Origin: Roseibium sp. HPY-6
GTDB taxonomy: Bacteria; Pseudomonadota; Alphaproteobacteria; Rhizobiales; Stappiaceae
Direction of reading: 5' to 3'
Length of the DNA stretch: 64,000 nucleotides
NCBI RefSeq assembly: GCF_040530035.1
Contig: NZ_JBEWCD010000003.1
Span: 779,501-843,500, forward strand
A model generated the notes under the pieces. That model had not been told where the DNA came from and ran no database searches. It was given only the letters and a program-made list of their open reading frames with translations. The stretch's first letter is position 1. Each line of letters starts with the position of its first letter. The translations under genes and the position numbers were made by a program. Of this stretch, positions 1 to 9,375 are shown piece by piece.

Positions 1-822
1 AAACTGGTTCCCGACCTCGAACGTCTTGCAGACCTGCGTGCGGACGAAATTGAGGCGATCATCGACAGGTCTCTCAAAAGGCTTCGCATCGAACGCCTGC
101 ATCTGGTCCAGTTTTACTGGTGGGACAGCACGATCGGTGCGCCCGTCCGCGCGATGGAGGTTCTAAAGAGCTGCCAGAAGAAAGGCAAGATCGCGCATCT
201 GGGCGTCACCAACTGGGATATCCCGGAAACAAAACCGTTCCTTGATGCCGGCATCGATCTTGTTTCGACCCAGGTGCAATATTCCCTGCTTGACCGGCGA
301 CCGGCAAAATCGCTGGTGCCCTGGTGCGGGGACCACGACATCAAACTGCTGTGCTACGGTACACTGGCCGGAGGGTTCCTGACAGAAAACTGGCTTGGCA
401 AGTCGGATCCCGGCTTTGCCTTTGAGAACAGGTCATTGGTCAAGTACCGTTTGATCATCGATGAATTCGGTTCCTGGTCCGCGTTTCAGGGCCTTCTGAA
501 CCTGTTGAAGGACATCGGCGACCGCTACGGAGTGACGTTGAGCTCGGTCGCGACGCGATGGGTGCTCCAGCAGCCGCAGGTGGCCGCGGCCATTGTCGGC
601 GCCCGATACGCCAGACACTTGCCGAAGACGCTCGAGGTTTTCCGCTTTCAGTTGGACGAAACCGACCTAGCGCGTATTTCGAGGCTGCTGGACGCCGCGC
701 CTGGTCCGCAAGGACCGGTCTTTGCTCTGGAGCGCGACCGGACCGGACGGCACGGCAGGATCATGAAGTACAATCTGAATGCCCGTCCGGACGATGCGGT
801 TCTGGGTGCGTCCAATGGATGA
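1..822 (+). CDS. Aldo/keto reductase, 5'-truncated by window edge
   Basis: The reading frame is open from the first base and ends at TGA 820-822, so the N-terminus lies outside the window. About 273 residues are visible. The sequence has the (beta/alpha)8 aldo/keto reductase look, with a GVTNWD strand end near residue 70 and a C-terminal region rich in helix (WVLQQPQVAAAIVGAR) that normally shapes the NADP site. These enzymes reduce carbonyls or oxidise alcohols with NADP(H) in the cytoplasm. Its last 8 bases overlap the start of the Liv ATPase gene, so it belongs to the transporter operon and probably acts on the imported compound or a product of it. The exact substrate cannot be read. Confidence 0.85.
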   Translation, partial: KLVPDLERLADLRADEIEAIIDRSLKRLRIERLHLVQFYWWDSTIGAPVRAMEVLKSCQKKGKIAHLGVTNWDIPETKPFLDAGIDLVSTQVQYSLLDRRPAKSLVPWCGDHDIKLLCYGTLAGGFLTENWLGKSDPGFAFENRSLVKYRLIIDEFGSWSAFQGLLNLLKDIGDRYGVTLSSVATRWVLQQPQVAAAIVGARYARHLPKTLEVFRFQLDETDLARISRLLDAAPGPQGPVFALERDRTGRHGRIMKYNLNARPDDAVLGASNG

Positions 823-1588
823 CGCGATCCTCACCCTCAGCGGCGTGAGCCGGACGTTTGGCGATTTCACCGCCGTCGACAACGTCTCGGTGCAAATACG
901 CGAAGGATCGATCACCGGCCTGATCGGCCCCAATGGTGCGGGCAAGTCGACGCTGTTCAATGTCGTTGCAGGCGAGTTGTCCCCGACGCGGGGGACGGTT
1001 TCTCTTTTCGGAACCGATATATCCAGACTGCCACCGGACCGTCGATTTGCCATCGGCCTCGGTCGCACCTTTCAGATCCCCCGGCCCTTTGCGCGCATGA
1101 GTGTTCTGGAAAATGTCATGCTGGCCCCTTTGGAGCAGACCGGCGAGACGCTGCTGGGTGCCGTATTCGGCAAGAAGACAATTCGCGAACAAGAGGAAAC
1201 AATTCGGAAACGGGCCCTGGAGGTTCTGGATTTTCTGACACTTCGCCCGGTTGCCGATCAGCCGGCAGGCAAAATCTCCGGCGGCCAGATGAAGCTTCTG
1301 GAACTTGCACGGGTCCTCATGGGCGATCCGAGACTGATCCTTCTGGACGAGCCGGCGGCAGGCGTGAACCCTGCGCTCACCGAAGTGCTTATCGAAAAGA
1401 TCGAAGAACTGAACCGGAGCGGCAAGACGTTTCTCATCATCGAACACGATATGGATTTCGTGATGCGCCATTGTGATCCGGTGATTGCGATGGCCGAGGG
1501 TAAGGTCGTGTTTCAGGGCACATCAGCCGAAGCACAGTCCAATCCGATCCTTCTGGATGCTTATCTGGGAGCGCCGATGGATGCCTGA
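815..1588 (+). CDS. livG: Branched-chain amino acid-type ABC transporter ATPase (LivG-like)
   Basis: A 257-residue cytoplasmic ATPase of a high-affinity importer. Walker A (GPNGAGKST) lies at residues 38-46, the signature is SGGQMKLLELAR, and Walker B is LILLDEPAAGVNP, the Asn-Pro form typical of LivG. I chose ATG 815 over an in-frame ATG at 779 because it gives the family N-terminus (MDDAILTLSG) and the short 8-base overlap with the upstream gene that recurs at the next junction. It works with LivF and the two Liv permeases that follow. The imported substrate may be an amino acid, amide or related organic acid. Confidence 0.92.
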   Translation: MDDAILTLSGVSRTFGDFTAVDNVSVQIREGSITGLIGPNGAGKSTLFNVVAGELSPTRGTVSLFGTDISRLPPDRRFAIGLGRTFQIPRPFARMSVLENVMLAPLEQTGETLLGAVFGKKTIREQEETIRKRALEVLDFLTLRPVADQPAGKISGGQMKLLELARVLMGDPRLILLDEPAAGVNPALTEVLIEKIEELNRSGKTFLIIEHDMDFVMRHCDPVIAMAEGKVVFQGTSAEAQSNPILLDAYLGAPMDA

Positions 1589-2309
1589 GGCCGTGCTTGA
1601 GATAGACGCTCTGACCGCAGGCTATGTGCCGGATCTTCCGATCCTGCGAAAGGTGTCACTGTCTGCTGGAACCGGGCAACTGACGGCCATTATCGGTCCG
1701 AACGGTGCGGGGAAATCAACACTCATCAAGTCGGTTGCGGGTCTGTTATCCGTCTCGAAGGGGCATGTCAGGCTATCGGGGAAAGACATCACCGGCATGT
1801 CACCGGACCGGATGTCCGACAACGGCATGGCATATGTGCCTCAGACCGACAATGTCTTCCGAACATTGACGATACAGCAAAATCTGGATCTCGCGCTCAA
1901 GGCCCACGGCAAGCGCGAAAAACGCCTGGCGTCACTTTTCGAGAGGTTTCCCGTGCTTGCGGACAAGCGGCGCGACAAGGCCGGCGCGCTCTCAGGCGGT
2001 CAGCGTCAGTTCCTGGCTATTGCCCTGGCGCTCGCGGTTGAACCGCGCCTGATCCTGATGGATGAGCCGTCTGCGGGCCTTTCTCCAAAGGCAGCCGAAG
2101 AGGTTCTTGATCACGTCAAGCATCTCACCCATCAGGGCGTTTCGGTGGTGCTGGTGGAGCAGAACGTCAAACAGGCGCTCAAGCGTGCTGACCATTGCTA
2201 CGTGCTCGCCGAAGGCCGGAACCAGATCGACGGGCCGGCGCAAGCGTTGCTGCAGGACCCGGCGCTGGGTCGGATCTATCTCGGCGGAGAACGGAAGGGG
2301 GCGGCATGA
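1581..2309 (+). CDS. livF: Branched-chain amino acid-type ABC transporter ATPase (LivF-like)
   Basis: A 242-residue second ATPase of the Liv importer. Walker A (GPNGAGKST) is at residues 39-47, followed by the LivF-style FRTLTIQQNL segment, the signature LSGGQRQFLAIA and Walker B LILMDEPSAGLSP. ATG 1581 is chosen because it overlaps the livG stop by 8 bases and gives the expected N-terminus; the frame stays open upstream only as read-through in livG. It ends in an ATGA overlap with the permease gene, which implies translational coupling. Confidence 0.92.
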   Translation: MPEAVLEIDALTAGYVPDLPILRKVSLSAGTGQLTAIIGPNGAGKSTLIKSVAGLLSVSKGHVRLSGKDITGMSPDRMSDNGMAYVPQTDNVFRTLTIQQNLDLALKAHGKREKRLASLFERFPVLADKRRDKAGALSGGQRQFLAIALALAVEPRLILMDEPSAGLSPKAAEEVLDHVKHLTHQGVSVVLVEQNVKQALKRADHCYVLAEGRNQIDGPAQALLQDPALGRIYLGGERKGAA

Positions 2310-3220
2310 TCCAGCATCTTGTCGACGGCATTCTGGTCGGGTCCTTTCTGTCACTCGGTGCCATCGGCCTGACAATGGTGATGCACATCCTGCGCTTCGC
2401 GAATTTCTCCCACGCAGAACTCTTGTCGATCGGGGCATATTGCGCGCTTGTATTCGACAAGCTTTTCGAAAGCCTGCTTCCGGTCTTGTCGGCAAAGATC
2501 GGGCCCTTGTCCATGACGGGCGCGCTCGCCCTGTCGATCCTCATTTCCATGGTGGTGACTGGCCTCTCCGCCGTTCTGATCGACAAGCTGGTTTTTCGCC
2601 GGGTGCGGCAGAAAGGGGGCGAACTGTCGATGGTGTTCGCATCCTTTGGAATGTCACTGGTTATCCGAAATGTCATCGGTTTGATTTTCGGGTTGTCGAG
2701 CGAGCTCTATTCGCGCGACATCGCGTTCGCCATGGTGTTGTCGCGTGATCCGCTGCTGCTGGTGAAGCCGGATCAGGTCTTCGTGCTGATCGCCGCACTG
2801 CTGATCATGTTCGTTCTCTACCTGGTCTTTTCACGAACGACCTTTGGTTTCGCCCTGCGGGCAATCGCGGAAAACCCGAGCCTGGCACAAGTCCATGGCG
2901 TCAATCTGAAACAGATGATCGTGGCCGTCTGGATCATCGGCGGTGCGCTGGGCGCTCTCGCCGGCGTGTTTTACGGGCTGAGTTATCAGATCACGCCCGT
3001 GATGGGACGAGACCTCGTCTTGCCGATCTTCGCCGCCACGATTGTCGGCGGTATCGGCAGCGTCTATGGCGCGGTTCTGGGCGGGTTCATCGTCGGCATC
3101 GCGTCCAACATCGCACTCGTCGTGTTGCCGTCCGGATATTCGCCGTCTGTGCCGTTCCTGATGATCCTTCTTGTCCTCCTCATCCGTCCCAACGGTCTTT
3201 TCGGGGAGGCGCGCGCATGA
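2306..3220 (+). CDS. livH: Branched-chain amino acid-type ABC permease (LivH-like)
   Basis: A 304-residue inner-membrane permease with about eight hydrophobic segments. The start MIQHLVDGILVGSFLSLGAI and the RAIAENPSLAQVHGVN cytoplasmic loop are typical of LivH. The loop that touches the ATPase is followed by a Gly-rich helix (VGGIGSVYGAVLGG) shared by the family. The start is the ATG overlapping the livF stop as ATGA. It pairs with the LivM-like permease directly downstream. Confidence 0.92.
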   Translation: MIQHLVDGILVGSFLSLGAIGLTMVMHILRFANFSHAELLSIGAYCALVFDKLFESLLPVLSAKIGPLSMTGALALSILISMVVTGLSAVLIDKLVFRRVRQKGGELSMVFASFGMSLVIRNVIGLIFGLSSELYSRDIAFAMVLSRDPLLLVKPDQVFVLIAALLIMFVLYLVFSRTTFGFALRAIAENPSLAQVHGVNLKQMIVAVWIIGGALGALAGVFYGLSYQITPVMGRDLVLPIFAATIVGGIGSVYGAVLGGFIVGIASNIALVVLPSGYSPSVPFLMILLVLLIRPNGLFGEARA

Positions 3221-4194
3221 TCGGCGTTGTCTCTTATCTCGTCTTCTTCACAACGGTTGCCGCGATCCTCGGGATCGCAGTTCTCGGCTTGAACCTGCAA
3301 TGGGGAAACACGGGCCTTTTCAACGGCGGTGTAGTGGCTTCGTTCGGCGCAGGTGCCTATGGCACGCTGATCCTGGGCGGGGCACCGCAGGACGGTCAGC
3401 TCGGCGGCTTCAGCCTGTTCTATCCACTTGCCCTGGCAGGTGGGATGCTTGCGGCGGGAATTCTTGCCTGGATTGTCGGCAAGCTCACACTGAGGCTGCG
3501 GCACGATTATCTGGCGATCGCGACATTCGGGGTGGCGGTGGCGTTTGAGAATGTCATGCGGAACGCGACCGGTCTGACGGGCGGCGCGCAGGGGATCCGC
3601 GGCTTCGAACGGCCTTTCAGGGATATGCTGGGCGACGGCTTCACCTACAACGCCGCTTTTCTTGTTGTCGTGCTGCTGATCCTTGGTGCTGTCTATGTTT
3701 TTCTTGAAAGGCTGACGGTGTCACCGTTCGGTCGATTGCTGCGTGCGATCCGTGAAGACGAAACCGCTGCCAGGTCGCTCGGCAAGGCACCAGACCGGAT
3801 CCGGTTGATCTCCTTTGTCACGGGCTCCGTTATCATCGGGCTTGCCGGTGGCCTTTATGGAACGTTCTACGCTTTCGTCAGCCCGCAGGACGTTCTTCCC
3901 ATTCTCACCTTCCAGATCTGGGCCATGCTGATCGTCGGCGGCGCCGGCAACACGCGCGGCGCCCTGGCAGGCGCATTCCTGATCTGGGGCGCCTGGACAT
4001 TTTCCGGGTGGGCATTGTCACGCTTCGCGCCCATCGAAGCCCAGCTTTACACGGGGTCGATCCAGTTCGTGCTGATCGGCCTTGTGATCGTCGGCATGCT
4101 GCTTTGGAGGCCGCAGGGCCTCTTTCCGGAGCGGCTGATCGTTTCTCAACCCGGTCAGAACCGGGAAAAAACACAAGCAGAGGGGTTCACATGA
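3217..4194 (+). CDS. livM: Branched-chain amino acid-type ABC permease (LivM-like)
   Basis: A 325-residue multi-spanning permease. It shows the LivM signature region RLRHDYLAIATFG near residues 90-102, the coupling loop RAIREDETAARSLGKAP and the late Gly-rich segment GGAGNTRGALAGAFLIWG. Its start overlaps the livH stop (ATGA), and its stop overlaps the start of the binding-protein gene in the same way, so the five transporter genes form one translationally coupled unit. It forms the membrane channel with the LivH-like subunit. Confidence 0.92.
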   Translation: MIGVVSYLVFFTTVAAILGIAVLGLNLQWGNTGLFNGGVVASFGAGAYGTLILGGAPQDGQLGGFSLFYPLALAGGMLAAGILAWIVGKLTLRLRHDYLAIATFGVAVAFENVMRNATGLTGGAQGIRGFERPFRDMLGDGFTYNAAFLVVVLLILGAVYVFLERLTVSPFGRLLRAIREDETAARSLGKAPDRIRLISFVTGSVIIGLAGGLYGTFYAFVSPQDVLPILTFQIWAMLIVGGAGNTRGALAGAFLIWGAWTFSGWALSRFAPIEAQLYTGSIQFVLIGLVIVGMLLWRPQGLFPERLIVSQPGQNREKTQAEGFT

Positions 4195-5447
4195 GAACGT
4201 TACTGACTGTTGCCGCCTTCGCGGCTGGAGTATCTGCGCTCGGGACGGAAGTTCAGGCGCAGGATTGCACGACAAAAATCGGTGCGACGCTGCCGACATC
4301 AGTCGACTGGGGACGCCCGATTGCGGAAGTCGCCCAATTTGCCGTTGATCAGGTCAATGAAGCGGGCGGCGCTGCGGGCTGCCAGATAGAGATGGTGCTC
4401 CGCGACACCCAGGTCGATCCGAAGGTCGGCGTGGATGCAGCCAAGGCCCTTGTCGATCTGGAAGGGGTCAATGTACTGCTCGGAGCCGTGTCCTCCGGCG
4501 TGTCCATGCCGATCCTGACCTCCGTAACGGTTCCGGGCGGTGTCATGCAGATGTCCTGCTGCTCGTCGTCAACGGCTTTCACGAAGCTGTCGGAAGACGG
4601 TAAGACGAACGGCCTCTGGTTCCGGACATTTGCCACGACCGCTGTGCAGTCGGCCATGGGCGCGAAAGTAGCTGCCGACAAGGGCTACAAGAAAGTTGCC
4701 GTCCTCTACAAGAACGACGACTGGGGGCAGGACATGGCGCGCCTGATCGCGGCCGACTTCGCGGCAGCCGGCATTGAGGTGACGTCTTCCGTCGCCATCA
4801 ACGACGCACAACCCTCCTATCGGGCCGAGGTGACTGAAGCGATCGGCGGCCAGCCGGATGCACTTTATCTCGCTCTATACCCGAACGAGGGAACATCGGC
4901 GGTACGCGAATGGCTGTCGCTCGGCGGAACGCAGAACATGATCCTGGCAAACTCCCTCAAGTCAGATGAATTCAGGGACAATGTCGGGCTGCAGTATCTC
5001 GGGAGTGCCTTGGGAACGGACACGGCATCGCCGCGTGTTGCCAGTGCCGACGCTTTCAAGGCCGCCTATGTGGAGAAATTCGGCTCGGAACCGAACGGAC
5101 CCGGTCTTGCCAACAGCTTCGATGCGGCAATGATTGCGCTGCTTGCAATGGAAGCAGCTGGCAAGGACGCGTCCGGTGCTGATATCGCAGCTGCCGTCGC
5201 CAAAGTAACGGACCCGTCCGGCACGCCGATCACTGCGGACACCGCTGGATTCAGCACAGCCAAGGATACGCTCGCAGGCGGCGGCACGGTGAAATACCAG
5301 GGTGCCACAGGTGACGTGCGTTTCGACGCAAATGGCGACGTTTCGGCTCCGGCCGTTGTCTGGAAGTTCACCGACAGCGGCACTGAGGAAGTCGAGTATC
5401 TGTCGCTGACCGATGTCGACGCCTTTATTGCTTCCTTGAAGAAGTAG
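4191..5447 (+). CDS. Periplasmic substrate-binding protein of the Liv-type ABC transporter
   Basis: A 418-residue type I periplasmic binding protein. A Sec signal peptide covers roughly residues 1-23 (MRTLLTVAAFAAGVSALG, cleavage near QAQ). The mature part begins with KIGATLPTS and has the Leu/Ile/Val-binding fold pattern, including AVSSGVSMPILTSV and VAVLYKNDDWGQDMA. The start is ATG 4191 in an ATGA overlap with livM. It is the last gene of the operon and is followed by a hairpin at 5462-5493. The ligand is not readable; amides, urea and small amino acids are all possible. Confidence 0.9.
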   Translation: MRTLLTVAAFAAGVSALGTEVQAQDCTTKIGATLPTSVDWGRPIAEVAQFAVDQVNEAGGAAGCQIEMVLRDTQVDPKVGVDAAKALVDLEGVNVLLGAVSSGVSMPILTSVTVPGGVMQMSCCSSSTAFTKLSEDGKTNGLWFRTFATTAVQSAMGAKVAADKGYKKVAVLYKNDDWGQDMARLIAADFAAAGIEVTSSVAINDAQPSYRAEVTEAIGGQPDALYLALYPNEGTSAVREWLSLGGTQNMILANSLKSDEFRDNVGLQYLGSALGTDTASPRVASADAFKAAYVEKFGSEPNGPGLANSFDAAMIALLAMEAAGKDASGADIAAAVAKVTDPSGTPITADTAGFSTAKDTLAGGGTVKYQGATGDVRFDANGDVSAPAVVWKFTDSGTEEVEYLSLTDVDAFIASLKK

Positions 5448-5461
5448 CGGTCTATGGCATT

Positions 5462-5493
5462 GGAATGCCCGGAGCGGCTTGCCCGGGCATTCC
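5462..5493 (+). terminator. Hairpin after the Liv operon, possible terminator
   Basis: An 11-bp perfect inverted repeat (GGAATGCCCGG / CCGGGCATTCC) with a 10-base loop starts 14 bases after the binding-protein stop. No clear T-run follows, so it may act as an mRNA 3'-end stabiliser rather than a strong intrinsic terminator. Confidence 0.45.
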
Positions 5494-5547
5494 AGGTCCC
5501 TTGGACCGGTACGAAGCGCTCAGCCTTGAGCCGAGAAATCACTTCAG

Positions 5548-5572
5548 AAAAAACCCGGCGCTTCGGCCGGGT
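5548..5572 (-). terminator. Rho-independent terminator of the hyu operon
   Basis: Read on the minus strand, ACCCGGC, a 6-base loop, GCCGGGT and then six T residues. This is a textbook intrinsic terminator about 60 bases beyond the stop of the last gene (5634) of the minus-strand operon. Confidence 0.85.
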
Positions 5573-5633
5573 CCAGGCAGGCTGCCCTGGGAGGGAACCT
5601 CTATGTTTTTGGGGAGGAGCAAAGCTCAAGCAC

Positions 5634-6374
5634 TCAGTGTGTAAGCACCTGCTCGAGAAACAGTTTGGTTCTGGGATTGGTCGGATTTTCAAAAAAGGAT
5701 ATCGGATCCGCTTCTTCAACAATCTGGCCGGCGTCCATGAAAATGACCCGGTCGGCAACGCGTTTTGCAAATCCCATTTCGTGCGTGACGCAGATCATCG
5801 TCATGCCTTCCTTTGCAAGCGTTTCCATGACGTCCAGAACCTCGCCGATCATTTCCGGGTCGAGGGCTGAGGTCGGCTCGTCAAAGAGAAGGATATCGGG
5901 CTTCATGCAAAGTGCGCGTGCAATCGCAACACGCTGCTGCTGACCGCCCGACAATTGACCGGGATATTTGAGCGCCTGATCGGCAATCCGGACCTTTTCC
6001 AGATACCCCATCGCGCGCTCTTCCGCTTCGCTCTGGCTTTCCTTGCGCGCCAGCATCGGTGCAAGCGTGCAGTTTTCCAAAATGGTCATGTGCGGGAAGA
6101 GGTTGAAGTGTTGAAACACCATACCGACGTCACGCCGGAGCGTTTCGATATTCGGGGCATCTGCGTAGATCTCGTCACCATGGATGAGGATTTCACCGGA
6201 CTGGTGTTCCTCGAGCTGATTTATCGTTCGGATCATGGTTGACTTGCCGGATCCTGACGGGCCGCAGACGACGATCTTTTCGCCCTTGGTAACGGCAAAG
6301 TCGATATCCTTGAGCGCGTGGAAGCTTCCGTAATACTTGTTCACCTTGCGGAGTTCGACAGCGGGCATTTCCAT
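5634..6374 (-). CDS. Polar amino acid ABC transporter ATPase (AapP/GlnQ-like), orphan
   Basis: A 246-residue ATPase of the polar amino acid uptake class. It has Walker [10 protein letters not shown], the signature [15 protein letters not shown], Walker [15 protein letters not shown] and the family motif [13 protein letters not shown]. No permease or binding protein lies beside it; it is the last gene of the hyu catabolic operon, one base after the ridA-like stop. The Aap-type binding protein and two permeases at 21246-24587 lack an ATPase and carry the same promoter box as this operon, so I infer that this protein energises them. An alternative start exists two codons in (MPAVEL). Confidence 0.93.
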   Translation of the reverse strand: MEMPAVELRKVNKYYGSFHALKDIDFAVTKGEKIVVCGPSGSGKSTMIRTINQLEEHQSGEILIHGDEIYADAPNIETLRRDVGMVFQHFNLFPHMTILENCTLAPMLARKESQSEAEERAMGYLEKVRIADQALKYPGQLSGGQQQRVAIARALCMKPDILLFDEPTSALDPEMIGEVLDVMETLAKEGMTMICVTHEMGFAKRVADRVIFMDAGQIVEEADPISFFENPTNPRTKLFLEQVLTH

Positions 6375-6375
6375 C

Positions 6376-6726
6376 TCAGGTGTCCTCCTTGACGGCAGCG
6401 GTCACAATGATTTCCACTTTCAATACGTCTCTGGCGAGACGCGCTTCGCCGCAGGCGCGTGCCGGGGCGTGTCCTTCCGGGACCCAGGCATCCCAAACGG
6501 CGTTCATTTCGGCAAAGTCGGCCATGTCCGCCAACCAGACGATTGCCTGCAGGATGTGCTCCCGGTCGGAACCCGCTTCGGTAAGAAGGGCGTCAACACG
6601 TGCGAGGCAGTCGCGGGTCTGTTCGGCGACGCTGTCGCCTGCACCGACCTGGCCGCAGAGATAGGCGACACCATTGTGTTTGACGATCTTGCTCATGCGC
6701 TGACCAGTGTGAATCCGTTCGATCAT
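6376..6726 (-). CDS. RidA/YjgF-family protein
   Basis: A 116-residue protein of the RidA (YER057c/YjgF) family. The C-terminal core around [16 protein letters not shown] contains the Arg used by RidA to hold the substrate carboxylate, and the LCGQVG strand is typical. RidA proteins hydrolyse reactive enamine/imine intermediates released by PLP lyases and amine oxidases to ketoacids plus ammonia. That fits an operon with an FAD amine oxidase. The usual LP before the KD segment is LA here, so it may be a RidA paralogue (Rid2-7 type) with a pathway-specific substrate. It starts in an ATGA overlap with prpE. Confidence 0.85.
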   Translation of the reverse strand: MIERIHTGQRMSKIVKHNGVAYLCGQVGAGDSVAEQTRDCLARVDALLTEAGSDREHILQAIVWLADMADFAEMNAVWDAWVPEGHAPARACGEARLARDVLKVEIIVTAAVKEDT

Positions 6727-8630
6727 CCCTGCACCTTCCTGTAGCCGTGGTCGGCAAGTACGTCTGAAATTTCGTCGAGGATCGCCGGGTCGTCGATTGC
6801 CGCCGGCATCTTGAAGTCCTGATTGTCGGCGAGTTTTTGCATCGTGCCGCGCAGGACCTTGCCGGATCGGGTCTTGGGAAGCCGCTTGACTTCCATGGCC
6901 GTCTTGAAGGCCGCGACGGCGCCGATTTTTTCCCGCACCAGTGCCACGAGCTCATTTTCAAGCTCGGCCTCGTCCCGGCCTGCGCCATCGTTTTGAACGA
7001 AGAAACCGATTGGCATCTGTCCTTTCAGGGCGTCGGCGGCACCGATGACCGCGCACTCGGCGATGTCCTTGTGTGCGGCGATCACTTCTTCCATAGCGCC
7101 GGTTGAAAGACGATGCCCGGCCACATTGATGATGTCGTCCGTGCGCGCCATGATGAAGACATATCCGTCCTCGTCGATGATGCCGGCGTCGGACGTCGTG
7201 TAATAACCGGGAAAGTCCTTCAGATACGCGCTGAAAAAGCGCTCTTCGGCGTTCCAGAGCGTGGGCGTTCCGGACGGCGGCAAGGGCAGCTTGCAGACGA
7301 TGTTGCCAAGTGTCCCGGGCGGGACCGGATTGCCGGCGTCATCCAGGACGTCGATCTTGTAACCCGGCATCGGGACGCCGGGGGATCCCGGTTTGACAGG
7401 CAGCACGCCGAGCCCCACCGGGTTGCCGGACATCGGCCAGCCGGTTTCGGTCTGCCACCAATGGTCGATCACGGGCCGTTTCAGTTTCTGCTGCGCCCAC
7501 TCGATGGTCGCCGGATCGGATCGTTCGCCCGCCAGAAAAAGGGTCCGGAAGTGGCTGAGATCGTAATTGTCGATCAGCTTGCCCGACGGATCTTCCTTGC
7601 GAATGGCACGAAACGCGGTTGGCGCGGTGAAGAGCGCAACGACCTTGTGTTCGGCGATGACTCGCCAGAACGCGCCTGCATCCGGTGTTCCAACCGGCTT
7701 GCCCTCATAAACAATTGTCGCGCAGCCGTGCAGAAGGGGTGCGTAGCAGATGTAGGAATGGCCAACGACCCAGCCGACATCGGACGCTGCCCAGAAGACG
7801 TCACCCGGTTTGACACCGTAATGGTGCTCCATCGACCATTTCATTGCCACCATGTGGCCGCCGGTGTCGCGTACGACACCCTTCGGCTGCCCGGTCGTTC
7901 CGGACGTGTAGAGAATATAGGCCGGATCGGTGGCCTTGACCGGAACGCAGTCCGGAATGGTTCCGCGTGCCGCGCCGACGGTCTCTGTGTAGTCCAGGTC
8001 GCGGCCGGAAATCATGTCCGCTGCAAGCGCGTCCCGTTGGAGAACGATGCACTTTTCAGGCTTGTCCTCCGACATCGCGATGGCTTCATCGAGAAGCGGC
8101 TTGTAGGCAACGACACGATTGGGCTCGATGCCGCAGGACGCCGAAATGATGATCTTCGGCTTGGCGTCTTCTATCCGGGTCGCAAGTTCTGCTGCGGCAA
8201 ATCCCCCGAAAACAACAGAATGGATGGCCCCGAGGCGGGCGCATGCAAGCATTGCGAATATGGCTTCCGGAACCATCGGCATATAGATGATCACGCGGTC
8301 GCCCTTTTCGACACCGTTGGCAAGAAGGACCTGGGCGAGCGCGCCGACCTCTGTTTGCAGTTCGGCGTAGGTGAAGCTTTGCTTGGACCCGGTAACCGGA
8401 CTGTCGTGCACGAGCGCGAGACGCTCCCCATGACCAGCGGCGACGTGGCGATCCACCGCGTTCCAGCATGTGTTGCAGACACCATCCGGAAACCAGCGAC
8501 CGTAGGCTCCGGCATCAGGGTCGAACGCGATGTCCGGAGCCTTCATCCAGTCGATATCCTTCGCGGCGTTCATCCAGAACGCTTCGGGATCGTCCAGCCA
8601 GGCCTGATAGGTTTCCGTGTAGCCGCTCAT
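6723..8630 (-). CDS. prpE: Propionyl-CoA synthetase (propionate-CoA ligase)
   Basis: A 635-residue AMP-forming acyl-CoA synthetase of PrpE length. The AMP-binding motif [13 protein letters not shown] is followed by the PrpE-type [20 protein letters not shown]. The C-terminal domain carries the catalytic Lys in [12 protein letters not shown]. The reaction is a short-chain acid plus ATP and CoA giving acyl-CoA, AMP and PPi in the cytoplasm. It lies mid-operon, 4 bases after the SDR gene and overlapping ridA, so it probably activates an acid made by the preceding steps. Propionate is the family substrate; acrylate, acetate or 3-hydroxypropionate are alternatives. Confidence 0.88.
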   Translation of the reverse strand: MSGYTETYQAWLDDPEAFWMNAAKDIDWMKAPDIAFDPDAGAYGRWFPDGVCNTCWNAVDRHVAAGHGERLALVHDSPVTGSKQSFTYAELQTEVGALAQVLLANGVEKGDRVIIYMPMVPEAIFAMLACARLGAIHSVVFGGFAAAELATRIEDAKPKIIISASCGIEPNRVVAYKPLLDEAIAMSEDKPEKCIVLQRDALAADMISGRDLDYTETVGAARGTIPDCVPVKATDPAYILYTSGTTGQPKGVVRDTGGHMVAMKWSMEHHYGVKPGDVFWAASDVGWVVGHSYICYAPLLHGCATIVYEGKPVGTPDAGAFWRVIAEHKVVALFTAPTAFRAIRKEDPSGKLIDNYDLSHFRTLFLAGERSDPATIEWAQQKLKRPVIDHWWQTETGWPMSGNPVGLGVLPVKPGSPGVPMPGYKIDVLDDAGNPVPPGTLGNIVCKLPLPPSGTPTLWNAEERFFSAYLKDFPGYYTTSDAGIIDEDGYVFIMARTDDIINVAGHRLSTGAMEEVIAAHKDIAECAVIGAADALKGQMPIGFFVQNDGAGRDEAELENELVALVREKIGAVAAFKTAMEVKRLPKTRSGKVLRGTMQKLADNQDFKMPAAIDDPAILDEISDVLADHGYRKVQG

Positions 8631-8634
8631 GAGT

Positions 8635-9375
8635 TCATACCGTGTAGTTCAGACCAAGTCGGCCGCCGTCGACATAAATCGTCTCGCCAGTGATGTAGCT
8701 GGCCTTTTCCGATGCCAGGAAAGCCACCGTGTTGCCGATTTCGCGGGCGGTTCCGACCCGGCCCATCGGGGTCCGCGACATGACTTTTGCAAGGGCTTCC
8801 GGATTTGCGTTCACACCGGCCATCATTTCCGTGTCGATGGAGCCGGGGCCGACAGCATTTACCCGAATGCCGTGAGGCGCCAGCGACAGGGCCGCGGCCT
8901 TTGTCAGCTGCATGACACCGCCCTTTGACGCGCAATAGGCGGGGATTGCGGGAATGGCGACCTGTGCGTTGATCGAGGACATGTTCACGATCGCACCCTT
9001 GATGCCGCGGTCGACCATCGTGTTTGCGGCCCGCTGGGTCGCGTGGAAGACACCGATCAGATTGACGTCGAGCACCCTTTTGAAATCGTCGAGCGAATAT
9101 TTGAGAAAGTCGCCCGGCATCGCAATGCCGGCATTGTTGACGAGAGCTGCGACCGGTCCCGCCTCGGCCTCGACCCGGTCGAACATGTCGCTAATCTGCT
9201 CGACATTGCCCATGTCGCAAACATAGCCCGTGCCGCCAAGACGCGCGGCAGCCTGATGAACGCTATCCTGAATGTCGGACAGGACAACTTTGAAACCGTC
9301 TTCGGCCAGTGCTTCGGCGCAGGCATATCCGATGCCCTGAGCAGCGCCCGTAACGAGTGCGATTTTCTCGCTCAT
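8635..9375 (-). CDS. Short-chain dehydrogenase/reductase (SDR)
   Basis: A 246-residue classical SDR. The cofactor motif TGAAQGIG is at residues 10-17, NNAGIA near 84, the catalytic Ser is in NMSSINA and the Tyr/Lys pair in YCASK. The N-terminal Asp after the second strand (LSDIQD) favours NAD(H) over NADP(H). It resembles 3-hydroxybutyrate and 3-ketoacyl-type dehydrogenases, so a hydroxyacid or hydroxyacyl substrate is likely. Its start overlaps the hyuB stop (ATGA). Confidence 0.88.
   Translation of the reverse strand: MSEKIALVTGAAQGIGYACAEALAEDGFKVVLSDIQDSVHQAAARLGGTGYVCDMGNVEQISDMFDRVEAEAGPVAALVNNAGIAMPGDFLKYSLDDFKRVLDVNLIGVFHATQRAANTMVDRGIKGAIVNMSSINAQVAIPAIPAYCASKGGVMQLTKAAALSLAPHGIRVNAVGPGSIDTEMMAGVNANPEALAKVMSRTPMGRVGTAREIGNTVAFLASEKASYITGETIYVDGGRLGLNYTV

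Noticed and set aside
7113..8693. A 526-codon open frame on the plus strand
   Set aside because: Antisense to prpE, with no recognisable motif and no ribosome-binding site.
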